Made by a program: the position numbers and the translations under genes. Under the pieces are notes generated by a model. That model did no database searches and was not told where the DNA came from. It saw only the letters and a list, made by a program, of their open reading frames with translations. Positions 1-6,619 of a DNA stretch of 6,619 bases are shown piece by piece. Origin of the DNA: an uncultured Woeseiaceae bacterium (GTDB lineage Bacteria; Pseudomonadota; Gammaproteobacteria; Woeseiales; Woeseiaceae). Within the stretch, counting starts at the first letter, position 1; every line of letters begins with the position of its first letter. The stretch covers positions 1 to 6,619 of the forward strand of contig CAMYMP010000294.1 in the NCBI GenBank assembly GCA_947259435.1. Reading direction: 5' to 3'.

Positions 1-710
<710 letters not shown>

Positions 711-714
711 GCAG

Positions 715-730
715 TAGGGCCACGGCCCTA
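715..730. terminator. Small hairpin between convergent genes, possible bidirectional terminator
   Basis: TAGGGCCACGGCCCTA forms a 6-bp GC-rich stem (TAGGGC/GCCCTA) with a CACG loop in the gap between the convergent hppA and GGDEF-EAL genes. Its right arm contains the TAG stop codon of the minus-strand gene (728-730). No T-run follows on either strand, so it is not a canonical intrinsic terminator. The position supports a terminator role, but the structure alone is weak evidence. Confidence 0.35.
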
Positions 731-3055
731 GTGATTCAGGGTTCGAAAGGCGCCGGTTGGGGATCGACCGAGCGTAACGGGCGACTCGATGAAATTGCCC
801 TGCACGAAATCGACCCCGCTATCACGCAGCCAGTCAAAGTCGGCCTGATGCTCGACCTGCTCGGCCACTATGCGAAACTGCATGGTCCGGGCGAGCTTGA
901 TCATGGCCGCGACCATTTCCTGGTTCACTTCGTCTGACTGCAGGTTCTTCGTGTACGTGCCATCGATCTTGAGGTAATCGATCGGCAGATGCTTGAGGCT
1001 CGAGAATGACCCCAGGCCGCTGCCAAAGTCATCGAGCGAAAATTCGCAGCCGATGCCGTGCAATACCTCGATAAAACGTTGCGCGTGCTGCACGTTTTGC
1101 AGTATCGCTGACTCCGTCACCTCAAAACAGATTGAGGACGGTGAAACGCCGGTGCGATCAAGCGTCTCTACGACAAAGCCAAGGAAGGATTCGTCGCCCA
1201 ATGTTTGGCCCGACAGGTTCAGCGCGCAGCTGCGGCCGCTTGTAATCTTGATCTCACCGCCCGAAATCGCAGTGAGTGCGGCTTTGACGACCCAGCGATC
1301 AATCTGCGGCATCAGCTGATAGCGTTCCGCCGGGCGCAGAAATTCTGCGTTGCTGGCGGTGCGGTTTAGCCCGTCGGTCAGGCGAATCAGGATCTCGAGA
1401 GACGGGCCCGACTCGGCACCGCCGCTGGTCGCGATGATGGGCTGTGTGGCCAGCTCGAATTTGTCTTCGTGCAGGGCCTCCTGGAGTTCGCGCAGCCACT
1501 GAATATCGCCACGCTCCCTTGCTATCGCCTCATCACGCGCCGAGTAAACGTGTACGTGTCGACTGGCCTGCTGTTTGGCGACGTAGCACGCCGAATCGGC
1601 AGCGCTCATTACATCCTGCAAGGTGCCACTGGCGTGGCTGATCTCGACCAGGCCAATTGAGATGCCAATATTAAAGATCTGGTCCTTCCAGACGAATCGG
1701 TAGCTGCCAACTGCATTGCCGATGTCGCTTGCAATCTGGCGGGCCTTGTCGATCGGACAGCCTAGTAGCAGCGCGCCGAATTCGTCTCCGCCAAGCCGGC
1801 CCACAAAGTCTGAGTCGCGTACCTGCTCTTTGATCAGACTTGCGACTTCACGAAGCATGTTGTCCCCGGCCATATGACCGCAGCTGTCATTGACAGCCTT
1901 GAAGCGATCGAGGTCCATGTAGAACAACATGTGAACCGCTTCTTCCGTATGGGCCGCATCCATGGCTTCGTCAAGGTGGCGTTCGAACTCGCGCCGGTTG
2001 ATCAGGCCGGTCAATGCATCGTGAGTGGCCTGATAACTCATCTGGCGTGTCAGGCCACGAAGCTCGCCGACATCGTGGAATACGACCACGGTCCCCGAAA
2101 TGCTGCTGCCCGGCCCCCGAATCGGGGAAGCCGTAATTTCAACAGAATGCTCCTGCTCGCCGTCCGAGGTGACCATGACGGCATGCCGGCCCATATTCAC
2201 CCGTCGCCGCATGGTCAGGCAGCGATCAACGGGATCACCGAGAGGTCGCCGGTCCGCGTCGTCGACCAGCGTAAACAACTCGCCGATGCGGTGGCCTATC
2301 GCGTCATCGCGGTTCGTTCCGATCAAAGACTCCGCGGCGAGATTCATGTAATCGACACGACCCTCGTTGTCAGTCGTTATGACGCCTTCGGCGATTGATT
2401 CCAGCGTGTATTGCGCCTGACGCTTGCTGCGGCTCAACGAGACTTCGAGGCTTTTTCGGTAACTGACATCTCTGGCCACAGTGAGGATCGCCGGGCGGCC
2501 GTGAAACTCAATGGTCGAGCTTTGCGTTTCGACCCACAGACCGGACTCGTTGCCACTGATCAACTGTATTTCCAGACGTTGTGGCACTTTTTCGCCTGAG
2601 AGATGTTTGGCCATCGTGTTGCGAAACAGTGCTCTGTAGGCCGGTTTTACCAGATCCGCAACCTCGCGCCCGACTAACTGCGCGGAATCAAGCCCGATCA
2701 GACCGGCAGCTGACTCATTGGCCAGCAGTATCTTCTCGTCATGGACGATCACGATTTCCGGCAGGGTCTTGGCGAAATCCGTAAAAAGCCTGTCTCGACT
2801 CTGAATCTTCTCGTCGCGTTCACCAAGTGCATCAAACAGGCGATTGATCGTGCTCGCAAGTTGCGCCGCGTCAGGGTCCTGGGGAACGATCAGCCGCCGA
2901 CCCACCAGCGCGTCCTTCGATGCGTCCAGCATCTGCCGATTCAGCGTCGCCATGCGGCGCATTGCGCGTCTTTTGCCGAGCCAAAGAACGATGCCGACGA
3001 TGACCGCGAGAAGCAGCAGGCCTGAAAGAGCGATGATGATGGCAAGGGGCGACAT
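728..3055 (-). CDS. Membrane-anchored PAS-PAS-GGDEF-EAL cyclic-di-GMP synthase/phosphodiesterase
   Basis: A 775-residue bifunctional-type cyclic-di-GMP enzyme. Residues 4-27 form one N-terminal membrane helix followed by an Arg-rich stretch, so the rest is cytoplasmic. Residues 30-85 form a HAMP-like or coiled linker, and two PAS sensor domains follow (about 88-200 and 213-330). The GGDEF domain (about 340-505) has an intact GGDEF active site at 422-426 and an RDSD allosteric inhibitory site (RxxD) at 413-416, correctly five residues upstream. The EAL domain (about 518-765) has EIL in place of EAL at 554-556. Its other metal and catalytic positions look intact: NLS (613-615), EVTE (645-648), DDFGSG (675-680), LKID (695-698), AEQVE (731-735) and VQG (751-753). 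Both activities are therefore plausible, with the PAS domains deciding which dominates. The ligand is unknown. The ATG at 3055 has GGGG five bases upstream as a weak ribosome site and leads directly into the membrane helix. The gene is transcribed alone, divergent from the methyltransferase gene. Confidence 0.93.
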   Translation of the reverse strand: MSPLAIIIALSGLLLLAVIVGIVLWLGKRRAMRRMATLNRQMLDASKDALVGRRLIVPQDPDAAQLASTINRLFDALGERDEKIQSRDRLFTDFAKTLPEIVIVHDEKILLANESAAGLIGLDSAQLVGREVADLVKPAYRALFRNTMAKHLSGEKVPQRLEIQLISGNESGLWVETQSSTIEFHGRPAILTVARDVSYRKSLEVSLSRSKRQAQYTLESIAEGVITTDNEGRVDYMNLAAESLIGTNRDDAIGHRIGELFTLVDDADRRPLGDPVDRCLTMRRRVNMGRHAVMVTSDGEQEHSVEITASPIRGPGSSISGTVVVFHDVGELRGLTRQMSYQATHDALTGLINRREFERHLDEAMDAAHTEEAVHMLFYMDLDRFKAVNDSCGHMAGDNMLREVASLIKEQVRDSDFVGRLGGDEFGALLLGCPIDKARQIASDIGNAVGSYRFVWKDQIFNIGISIGLVEISHASGTLQDVMSAADSACYVAKQQASRHVHVYSARDEAIARERGDIQWLRELQEALHEDKFELATQPIIATSGGAESGPSLEILIRLTDGLNRTASNAEFLRPAERYQLMPQIDRWVVKAALTAISGGEIKITSGRSCALNLSGQTLGDESFLGFVVETLDRTGVSPSSICFEVTESAILQNVQHAQRFIEVLHGIGCEFSLDDFGSGLGSFSSLKHLPIDYLKIDGTYTKNLQSDEVNQEMVAAMIKLARTMQFRIVAEQVEHQADFDWLRDSGVDFVQGNFIESPVTLGRSPTGAFRTLNH

Positions 3056-3162
3056 TCAGACCCCAATATCGGACCTAAGGTGCCTGCCCGCAAGCGCCAC
3101 GCATTGCCAATTAGTCGAATGCCGTAGGAATATCATTTGTTATTATTAGCGGCTCGATATCT

Positions 3163-3180
3163 ATCTCCATCGCCGGAGAT
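3163..3180. repeat. Inverted repeat in divergent spacer (possible operator or hairpin)
   Basis: ATCTCC-ATCGCC-GGAGAT is a perfect 6-bp inverted repeat with a 6-nt centre, just after the AT-rich patch of the spacer. No T-run follows on either strand, so a terminator is unlikely. It could be a regulator site or an RNA hairpin in a leader. A repeat this short can also occur by chance. Confidence 0.3.
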
Positions 3181-3345
3181 TTGAGGGTTCAGAGAAGCTC
3201 AAAACCAAAGCTCCGTAAGCATATCCCAGCAGCCACGGCGCACCGAGGCGATTCACCATAATTCGGTAACCGTCGTCCACCGGCTCCTGCAACGACTGCA
3301 AAACGGCGTACAGAGACAAGAGTTTTCGCTTTTCATTCAACAAGT

Positions 3346-3350
3346 AAGGA
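3346..3350 (+). promoter_or_regulatory. Ribosome binding site for the methyltransferase gene
   Basis: AAGGA lies 4 nt before the ATG at 3355 and 10 nt before the in-frame ATG at 3361. Neither spacing is ideal, so the start could be either. The difference is only the two residues Met-Thr. Many relatives begin close to the NTDFA segment, which slightly favours 3361, but the evidence is not decisive. Confidence 0.5.
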
Positions 3351-3354
3351 TTGC

Positions 3355-3939
3355 ATGACGATGAATACCGATTTTGCGCGCCAGCAGATGGTCGAGCAAC
3401 AGGTCCGCGCATGGGACGTACTCGACGCAGACAATACCGAAATTCCGATCGGTCATGGACAGACGATGATGACGCCGACGGTTGAGGGACGTGTTCTGCA
3501 GGCACTAGAACCCGGCTCCGCGGCTAGCGTGCTGGAGATTGGCACGGGCAGCGGGTTCCTCGCCGCCTGTTTTGCGCGCCTGGCCAACAAAGTGACGAGC
3601 GTCGACATTCATCAGGATTTTCTCAAGTCCGCCGCTGTAAATCTTGACGACTCGGGCATCAACAACGTCGAGTTGCTGGAAATGGACGCGACACAACAGC
3701 TGCCTGAGGAACAGTTCGATGCCATTGCGGTTACAGGCTCGATACAGAAATTCGATCCGCGGTTCGTTAAGGCGCTAAAACCCGAAGGACGACTGTTCGT
3801 TGTCGTTGGAGAAGCGCCGGTTATGGAGGCACTATTGATTCGACGCACGAGTGAAAGTGAATGGCAGACGACGACGCTGTTCGAAACCCGCTTGAGGCCA
3901 CTCGTTAATGGCAGCATGCCGCCACAATTTTTGTTTTGA
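3355..3939 (+). CDS. Protein-L-isoaspartate O-methyltransferase family protein, internally shortened
   Basis: A 194-residue SAM-dependent methyltransferase of the PIMT (Pcm) family. Classical members repair isoaspartyl residues in damaged proteins in the cytoplasm. The N-terminal QMVEQQVRAWDVLD and the later EIPIGHGQ match the proteobacterial PIMT-like group often found beside tolC. The SAM-binding motif I is intact (VLEIGTGSG, 59-67), as are the acidic post-I position (VTSVDIH, 80-86), FDAIAVTGS (121-129) and the LKPEGRLFVVVG strand (141-152). Between DVLDA (21-25) and NTEIPIG (27-33) about 25 residues normally present are missing, including the segment that reads like VPREDFVP in relatives, with the frame kept. 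The usual Ser after GQT (E. coli GQTIS) is replaced (GQTMMTP), which I recall as common in this subgroup. SAM binding is likely; isoaspartate repair is doubtful. The start is ATG 3355 or ATG 3361. It lies upstream of tolC, which probably also has its own promoter. Confidence 0.85.
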   Translation: MTMNTDFARQQMVEQQVRAWDVLDADNTEIPIGHGQTMMTPTVEGRVLQALEPGSAASVLEIGTGSGFLAACFARLANKVTSVDIHQDFLKSAAVNLDDSGINNVELLEMDATQQLPEEQFDAIAVTGSIQKFDPRFVKALKPEGRLFVVVGEAPVMEALLIRRTSESEWQTTTLFETRLRPLVNGSMPPQFLF

Positions 3940-3986
3940 GATGAAACCACTTAAGGTGTTGTTGCATCAAAGAAATGTAGATGAGT

Positions 3987-4019
3987 GTTGACTGGTTTAG
4001 TGATATAGTTGACTATAAC
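3987..4019 (+). promoter_or_regulatory. Candidate tolC promoter with extended -10, palindrome and direct repeats
   Basis: TGATATAGT (4001-4009) fits an extended -10 element (TGn followed by TATAGT, five of six matches to TATAAT). The -10 is the left arm of a near-perfect inverted repeat TATAGT-TG-ACTATA (4004-4017). Two exact GTTGACT copies (3987-3993 and 4008-4014) lie 21 bp apart, about two helical turns. Transcription would start near 4016, giving a leader of about 50 nt before ATG 4065. No good -35 sits 16-18 bp upstream, as expected for an extended -10 promoter. Symmetry over the -10 suggests a repressor site. This is inferred from pattern only. Confidence 0.45.
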
Positions 4020-4026
4020 ACTTCAG

Positions 4027-4044
4027 GCCCGGGCGAGTTTGCCC
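4027..4044 (+). repeat. GC palindrome and short hairpin in tolC leader
   Basis: GCCCGGGC (4027-4034) is a perfect palindrome. Its GGGC half can also pair with GCCC at 4041-4044 across a GAGTTT loop, followed by AATTTT. The two pairings are mutually exclusive in a transcript leader. The stems are only 4 bp, so a regulatory role is speculative. Confidence 0.25.
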
Positions 4045-4064
4045 AATTTTCGGAACGCAGAACA

Positions 4065-5504
4065 ATGAAAAAAGCATTTGGCTTCAATAGCTTACTACTG
4101 TTTTTGGGCATTCTCGTGGTGCCGGTTTCAAGCCAGGCCGCGTCTTTGCTCGAAATCTACCAGCAGGCCCTGCAGAGCGACCCGAGAATTCACGAAGCCG
4201 AGGCACGCCGGTTGGCCGCGCTCGAGGCTGAACCGCAGGCGCGCGGCCTGTTGCTGCCGCAGGTAAATTTCAGCGGCGACTACACCGACATCGATGTGGA
4301 GAGTTCGCAATCGAGCGAGTTTCCCACGGTAGGCGTTCAGACCTTTACCAGGGATCAACGGTTCGACAGAACCCGCTGGCAGTTTCAACTGACGCAGACC
4401 CTGTTCCGCTGGGATCAGATTGTGGGCCTGCGGCGCGCCGATAAGCTTGTCGCAAAGGCCCAAGCAGACCGTGAAGCCGCGCAACAGGATCTGGTCGTGC
4501 GCGTTGGGCAGACCTATTTCGATGTGCTCGCCGCGGAAGACCGACTGACATCGACGCATGCAAACAGACAGGCCATTGCGCGCCAGCTCGAACAGGCGAA
4601 ACAGCGCTTCGAAGTCGGGCTGATTGCAATAACCGCTGTGCAGGAGTCTCAGGCGGCTTACGACCAGGCCGTTGCCGATGAGATTGCCGCAAAGCGCTCG
4701 CTCGCCACCGCGAGAGAGTTTTTGCGCGAGATCACAGGTGAATACGTTGGTGCTTTGTCCGCCCCGGGTGACGAATTCCCGATGCGTACGCCCAATCCTG
4801 CCAGCGAGAAAGACTGGGTGGACCTGGCATTGAGTCAGAATCTGGTTCTCGTATCCAGCAGGCTGGATGAGCAACTCGCGCGAGACGAAATTTCGTTCCG
4901 CCGCAATGGCCACTACCCGACCATCGACCTCGTCGCGACAAAGAGTAAAGACGACTCGCCGGGCGAACTGAGGTCCGACCTTGCTCCCGACCCGGATGTC
5001 TTTACGACTGCCGACAATCTGACGAGGGTTGATGCCATCGGCATTCAGGTAACCGTCCCGTTATTTTCAGGGGGGTCAACTTCATCTCGCGTTCGCGAGG
5101 CCGTTTACCTGCATCGCGCCGCTCGCGAGCAGTTGCAGCGGGTCACGCGCGAAACGGAGCGACAGACGCGTGATGCTTATCTGGGCGTTCTATCAGAAAA
5201 GAGCCGGGTTGAGGCTCTGCAGCAGGCGGTTAAGTCCAGCCGCACGGCGCTCGAAGCCACTCAAGCCGGATTCGATGTCGGTACGCGCACAATCGTTGAC
5301 GTACTGGACTCGCAGTTCGCGTTGTATCGATCGATTACTCTTTTCTACCAGGCACGTTACGATTACCTGATGAACGTGCTGCGACTTAAACAAGCCGCCG
5401 GTACTTTGGAAATCCAGGATCTCGAAGAAATCGATCAGTGGCTTAAAGAACGCAAGACACCCGAAGAAGTATTCGCCGAAGAAGCGGCAGTTTCTTCCAG
5501 CTAG
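4065..5504 (+). CDS. tolC: TolC family outer-membrane efflux/secretion channel
   Basis: A 479-residue outer-membrane channel that forms trimeric ducts for tripartite efflux pumps and type I secretion. The start is set at ATG 4065 because it opens a classic signal peptide: MKK, a hydrophobic core at 8-21, then SSQAAS with cleavage after residue 25 or 26. A weak GGAA site lies 9 nt upstream. The frame stays open to an ATG at 3981, but that would put 28 charged residues before the signal peptide and overlap the candidate promoter. The length matches E. coli TolC (493). The family's internal duplication is visible: FEVGLIAITAVQESQAAYD (182-200) and FDVGTRTIVDVLDSQFALY (403-421) are the two equivalent helical segments. 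A beta-strand-like end LPQVNFSGDY (64-73) is echoed by YPTIDLVAT (284-292), and VTVPLFSGG (329-337) is the conserved family motif. The acidic tail (451-476) is periplasmic. Its stop codon is interlocked with that of waaA. Confidence 0.95.
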   Translation: MKKAFGFNSLLLFLGILVVPVSSQAASLLEIYQQALQSDPRIHEAEARRLAALEAEPQARGLLLPQVNFSGDYTDIDVESSQSSEFPTVGVQTFTRDQRFDRTRWQFQLTQTLFRWDQIVGLRRADKLVAKAQADREAAQQDLVVRVGQTYFDVLAAEDRLTSTHANRQAIARQLEQAKQRFEVGLIAITAVQESQAAYDQAVADEIAAKRSLATAREFLREITGEYVGALSAPGDEFPMRTPNPASEKDWVDLALSQNLVLVSSRLDEQLARDEISFRRNGHYPTIDLVATKSKDDSPGELRSDLAPDPDVFTTADNLTRVDAIGIQVTVPLFSGGSTSSRVREAVYLHRAAREQLQRVTRETERQTRDAYLGVLSEKSRVEALQQAVKSSRTALEATQAGFDVGTRTIVDVLDSQFALYRSITLFYQARYDYLMNVLRLKQAAGTLEIQDLEEIDQWLKERKTPEEVFAEEAAVSSS

Positions 5505-6619
5505 CTTGCCGACCGCTTCCTCTTTTCTTCGTCGATCAGCGGATCGAGCAGACTCAGCAGCCGGCTCAGCGAACCGCGGTTGCCCTCCACGATTTCCCGG
5601 CCTTTGCTGCCCCGTTCGGCAGCCTTCCCCGCGTCCGCGAGCAACTCATGAACAGCACCGGCCAGCTCAGGCGCATCACTGACGATGTGACAAGCACCTA
5701 GCTCGACGAACATGTCAGCGATCTCCTGCGCGTTGTACACGTAGGGCCCGCTAATCACCGGCAGGCCGAGTGCCGCCGGTTCGAGCAGATTATGGCCGCC
5801 GATCGGCACGAGACTGCCGCCAACGAATGCAATGTCACTCGCGGCATAAAAAAGTGGTAACTCGCCCATCGTGTCACCGACAAAGACCTGCGTCGCTGCG
5901 TCACAGGCTTGCCGCTCTGTCCTGGACACAATTCGGAACTGCGACTTCTTAACCATGTCTTTGACGGCCGCAAAGCGTTCGGGGTGGCGCGGGACCAGGG
6001 CAAGCAGAAGGTTCGGATATGTCTGCAGTAGCTGCCGGTGCGCTGCGAGAACCTGCTGCTCTTCCTGGTCATGGGTACTTGCGGCGACCCAGACCGGACG
6101 CTCGCGGAATATCTGCTGCCGAAACGTCTTGCCATCCTGAATCAGGTCCGGTGGCAGTTCGACATCGAATTTGATGTTCCCGGTTACCCATGTGCGCACC
6201 GGACTGGCGCCAAGCATTCGAAAACGCTCCGCGTCGGCGTCGCTCTGTGCGGCGATGATTATGCCGTGCGAGAGAGTCTCACGAAACAGCGGCAGGAAGC
6301 GCCGGTACCTGGCGACGGAGCGTGGCGAGATCCTGGCACTGACCAGGACCAACGGAATGTCGCGCGCGCCGCAGCCCTGATACATATTCGGCCAAATCTC
6401 GGTCTCCATGATTAGCGCCAGTTCCGGTTTGACGGACGCGAAAAAATTGTCCACGGCGATCGGCATTTCGAGCGGAATATAGCAGTGCACAACGGAATCG
6501 CCGAACGCTGCCCTTACCCGCTCGGCGCCTGTGGGCGTCCCGGTGGAAATCAATATGCTGTGGCCGGGGAAGCGCTCTTTTATCGCGCGTATCAGCGGAA
6601 CTGAAGCCTGCACCTCGCC
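5501..6619 (-). CDS. waaA: 3-deoxy-D-manno-octulosonic acid (KDO) transferase, N-terminus outside window
   Basis: WaaA (KdtA) transfers KDO from CMP-KDO to the lipid A precursor at the cytoplasmic face of the inner membrane, an essential step in lipopolysaccharide core assembly. 372 residues are visible, and the frame is open to the window edge. Against E. coli WaaA (425 residues) about 58 N-terminal residues, including the membrane anchor, lie beyond it. The first visible residues are GEV, so the conserved catalytic Glu of the (S)VGE motif is just inside (6614-6616). The GTG at 6611-6613 is an internal Val, not a start. The GT-B family signatures follow in order: TPTGAERVRAAFG, METEIWPN (second conserved Glu), SARISPRS, TGNIKFD, PRHPERF, then the CMP-sugar-binding region GDTMGELPLFYAASD and FVGGSLVPIGGHNLLEPAA. 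The C-terminus looks complete with a basic tail EEKRKRSAS. Nothing visible suggests loss of function. Whether it adds one KDO or more cannot be read from the sequence. Confidence 0.96.
   Translation of the reverse strand, partial: GEVQASVPLIRAIKERFPGHSILISTGTPTGAERVRAAFGDSVVHCYIPLEMPIAVDNFFASVKPELALIMETEIWPNMYQGCGARDIPLVLVSARISPRSVARYRRFLPLFRETLSHGIIIAAQSDADAERFRMLGASPVRTWVTGNIKFDVELPPDLIQDGKTFRQQIFRERPVWVAASTHDQEEQQVLAAHRQLLQTYPNLLLALVPRHPERFAAVKDMVKKSQFRIVSRTERQACDAATQVFVGDTMGELPLFYAASDIAFVGGSLVPIGGHNLLEPAALGLPVISGPYVYNAQEIADMFVELGACHIVSDAPELAGAVHELLADAGKAAERGSKGREIVEGNRGSLSRLLSLLDPLIDEEKRKRSAS

Larger units (their letters stand above)
3056..3354. other. Divergent intergenic spacer (299 bp)
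   Basis: This spacer lies between the divergent GGDEF-EAL and methyltransferase genes and must hold the promoters of both. An AT-rich patch at 3128-3150 includes TATTAT (3141-3146) and GAATAT, but neither has a convincing -35 partner at 16-18 bp. CATAAT at 3257-3262 is likewise an isolated -10-like hexamer. A small inverted repeat lies at 3163-3180. I see no tRNA, riboswitch fold or credible small protein. The minus-strand frame open across 3161-3505 has no family resemblance and overlaps the methyltransferase start. Confidence 0.6.

Noticed and set aside
1874..2398. Plus-strand open frame of 174 codons inside the GGDEF-EAL gene
   Set aside because: It is antisense to conserved PAS and GGDEF coding sequence, with no motifs of its own.
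3161..3505. Minus-strand open frame of 114 codons with a hydrophobic patch, spanning the spacer and the methyltransferase start
   Set aside because: It has no recognisable family and low-complexity composition, and it overlaps the well-supported methyltransferase gene by about 150 bp on the opposite strand.
3943..3960. Possible terminator after the methyltransferase gene (around CACTTAAGGTG)
   Set aside because: Only 3-bp stems can be formed and no T-run follows, so it is not a credible terminator.
3981..4064. N-terminal extension of TolC from the ATG at 3981
   Set aside because: It would add 28 polar residues before a clear signal peptide and would begin upstream of the candidate extended -10 promoter. 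ATG 4065 is the better start.
4128..4913. Long (261-codon) minus-strand open frame opposite tolC
   Set aside because: It lies entirely within the clearly recognised tolC and shows no family motifs, so it is best explained as a codon-bias shadow in GC-rich DNA.

Overview
The window is an ordinary stretch of Gram-negative chromosome, most likely gammaproteobacterial. It is moderately GC-rich and densely coding. It carries an outer-membrane TolC gene, a lipid A/KDO transferase and a PAS-GGDEF-EAL signalling protein of proteobacterial style. I cannot place it more precisely than a probably environmental gammaproteobacterium. There are no RNA genes, insertion sequences, CRISPR arrays, phage genes or large repeats.

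Layout, left to right. (1) The 3' part of hppA, a membrane proton-pumping pyrophosphatase, on the + strand, ending at 710. (2) Convergent to it with a 17-bp gap, a 775-residue membrane-anchored PAS-PAS-GGDEF-EAL protein on the - strand (728-3055). (3) A 299-bp divergent spacer with one small hairpin and no clear promoter. (4) A + strand gene for a short protein-L-isoaspartate O-methyltransferase homologue (3355-3939), which appears to lack about 25 residues found in its relatives. (5) A 125-bp spacer with a candidate extended -10 promoter embedded in an inverted repeat and flanked by direct repeats, followed by tolC (start chosen at 4065, ends 5504). (6) Convergent with tolC, waaA (KDO transferase) on the - strand, running off the right edge. 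The tolC and waaA stop codons share one CTAG.

How the genes work together. A PIMT-like gene, tolC and waaA side by side is an arrangement I recall from other proteobacteria. tolC and waaA both serve the outer membrane, as efflux/secretion channel and lipopolysaccharide core builder. The pyrophosphatase (energy coupling) and the cyclic-di-GMP protein (lifestyle signalling) look like unrelated neighbours. I see no evidence of a new multi-gene system. The points most worth a second look are the internally shortened methyltransferase, the palindromic tolC promoter region and the interlocked tolC/waaA stop codons.
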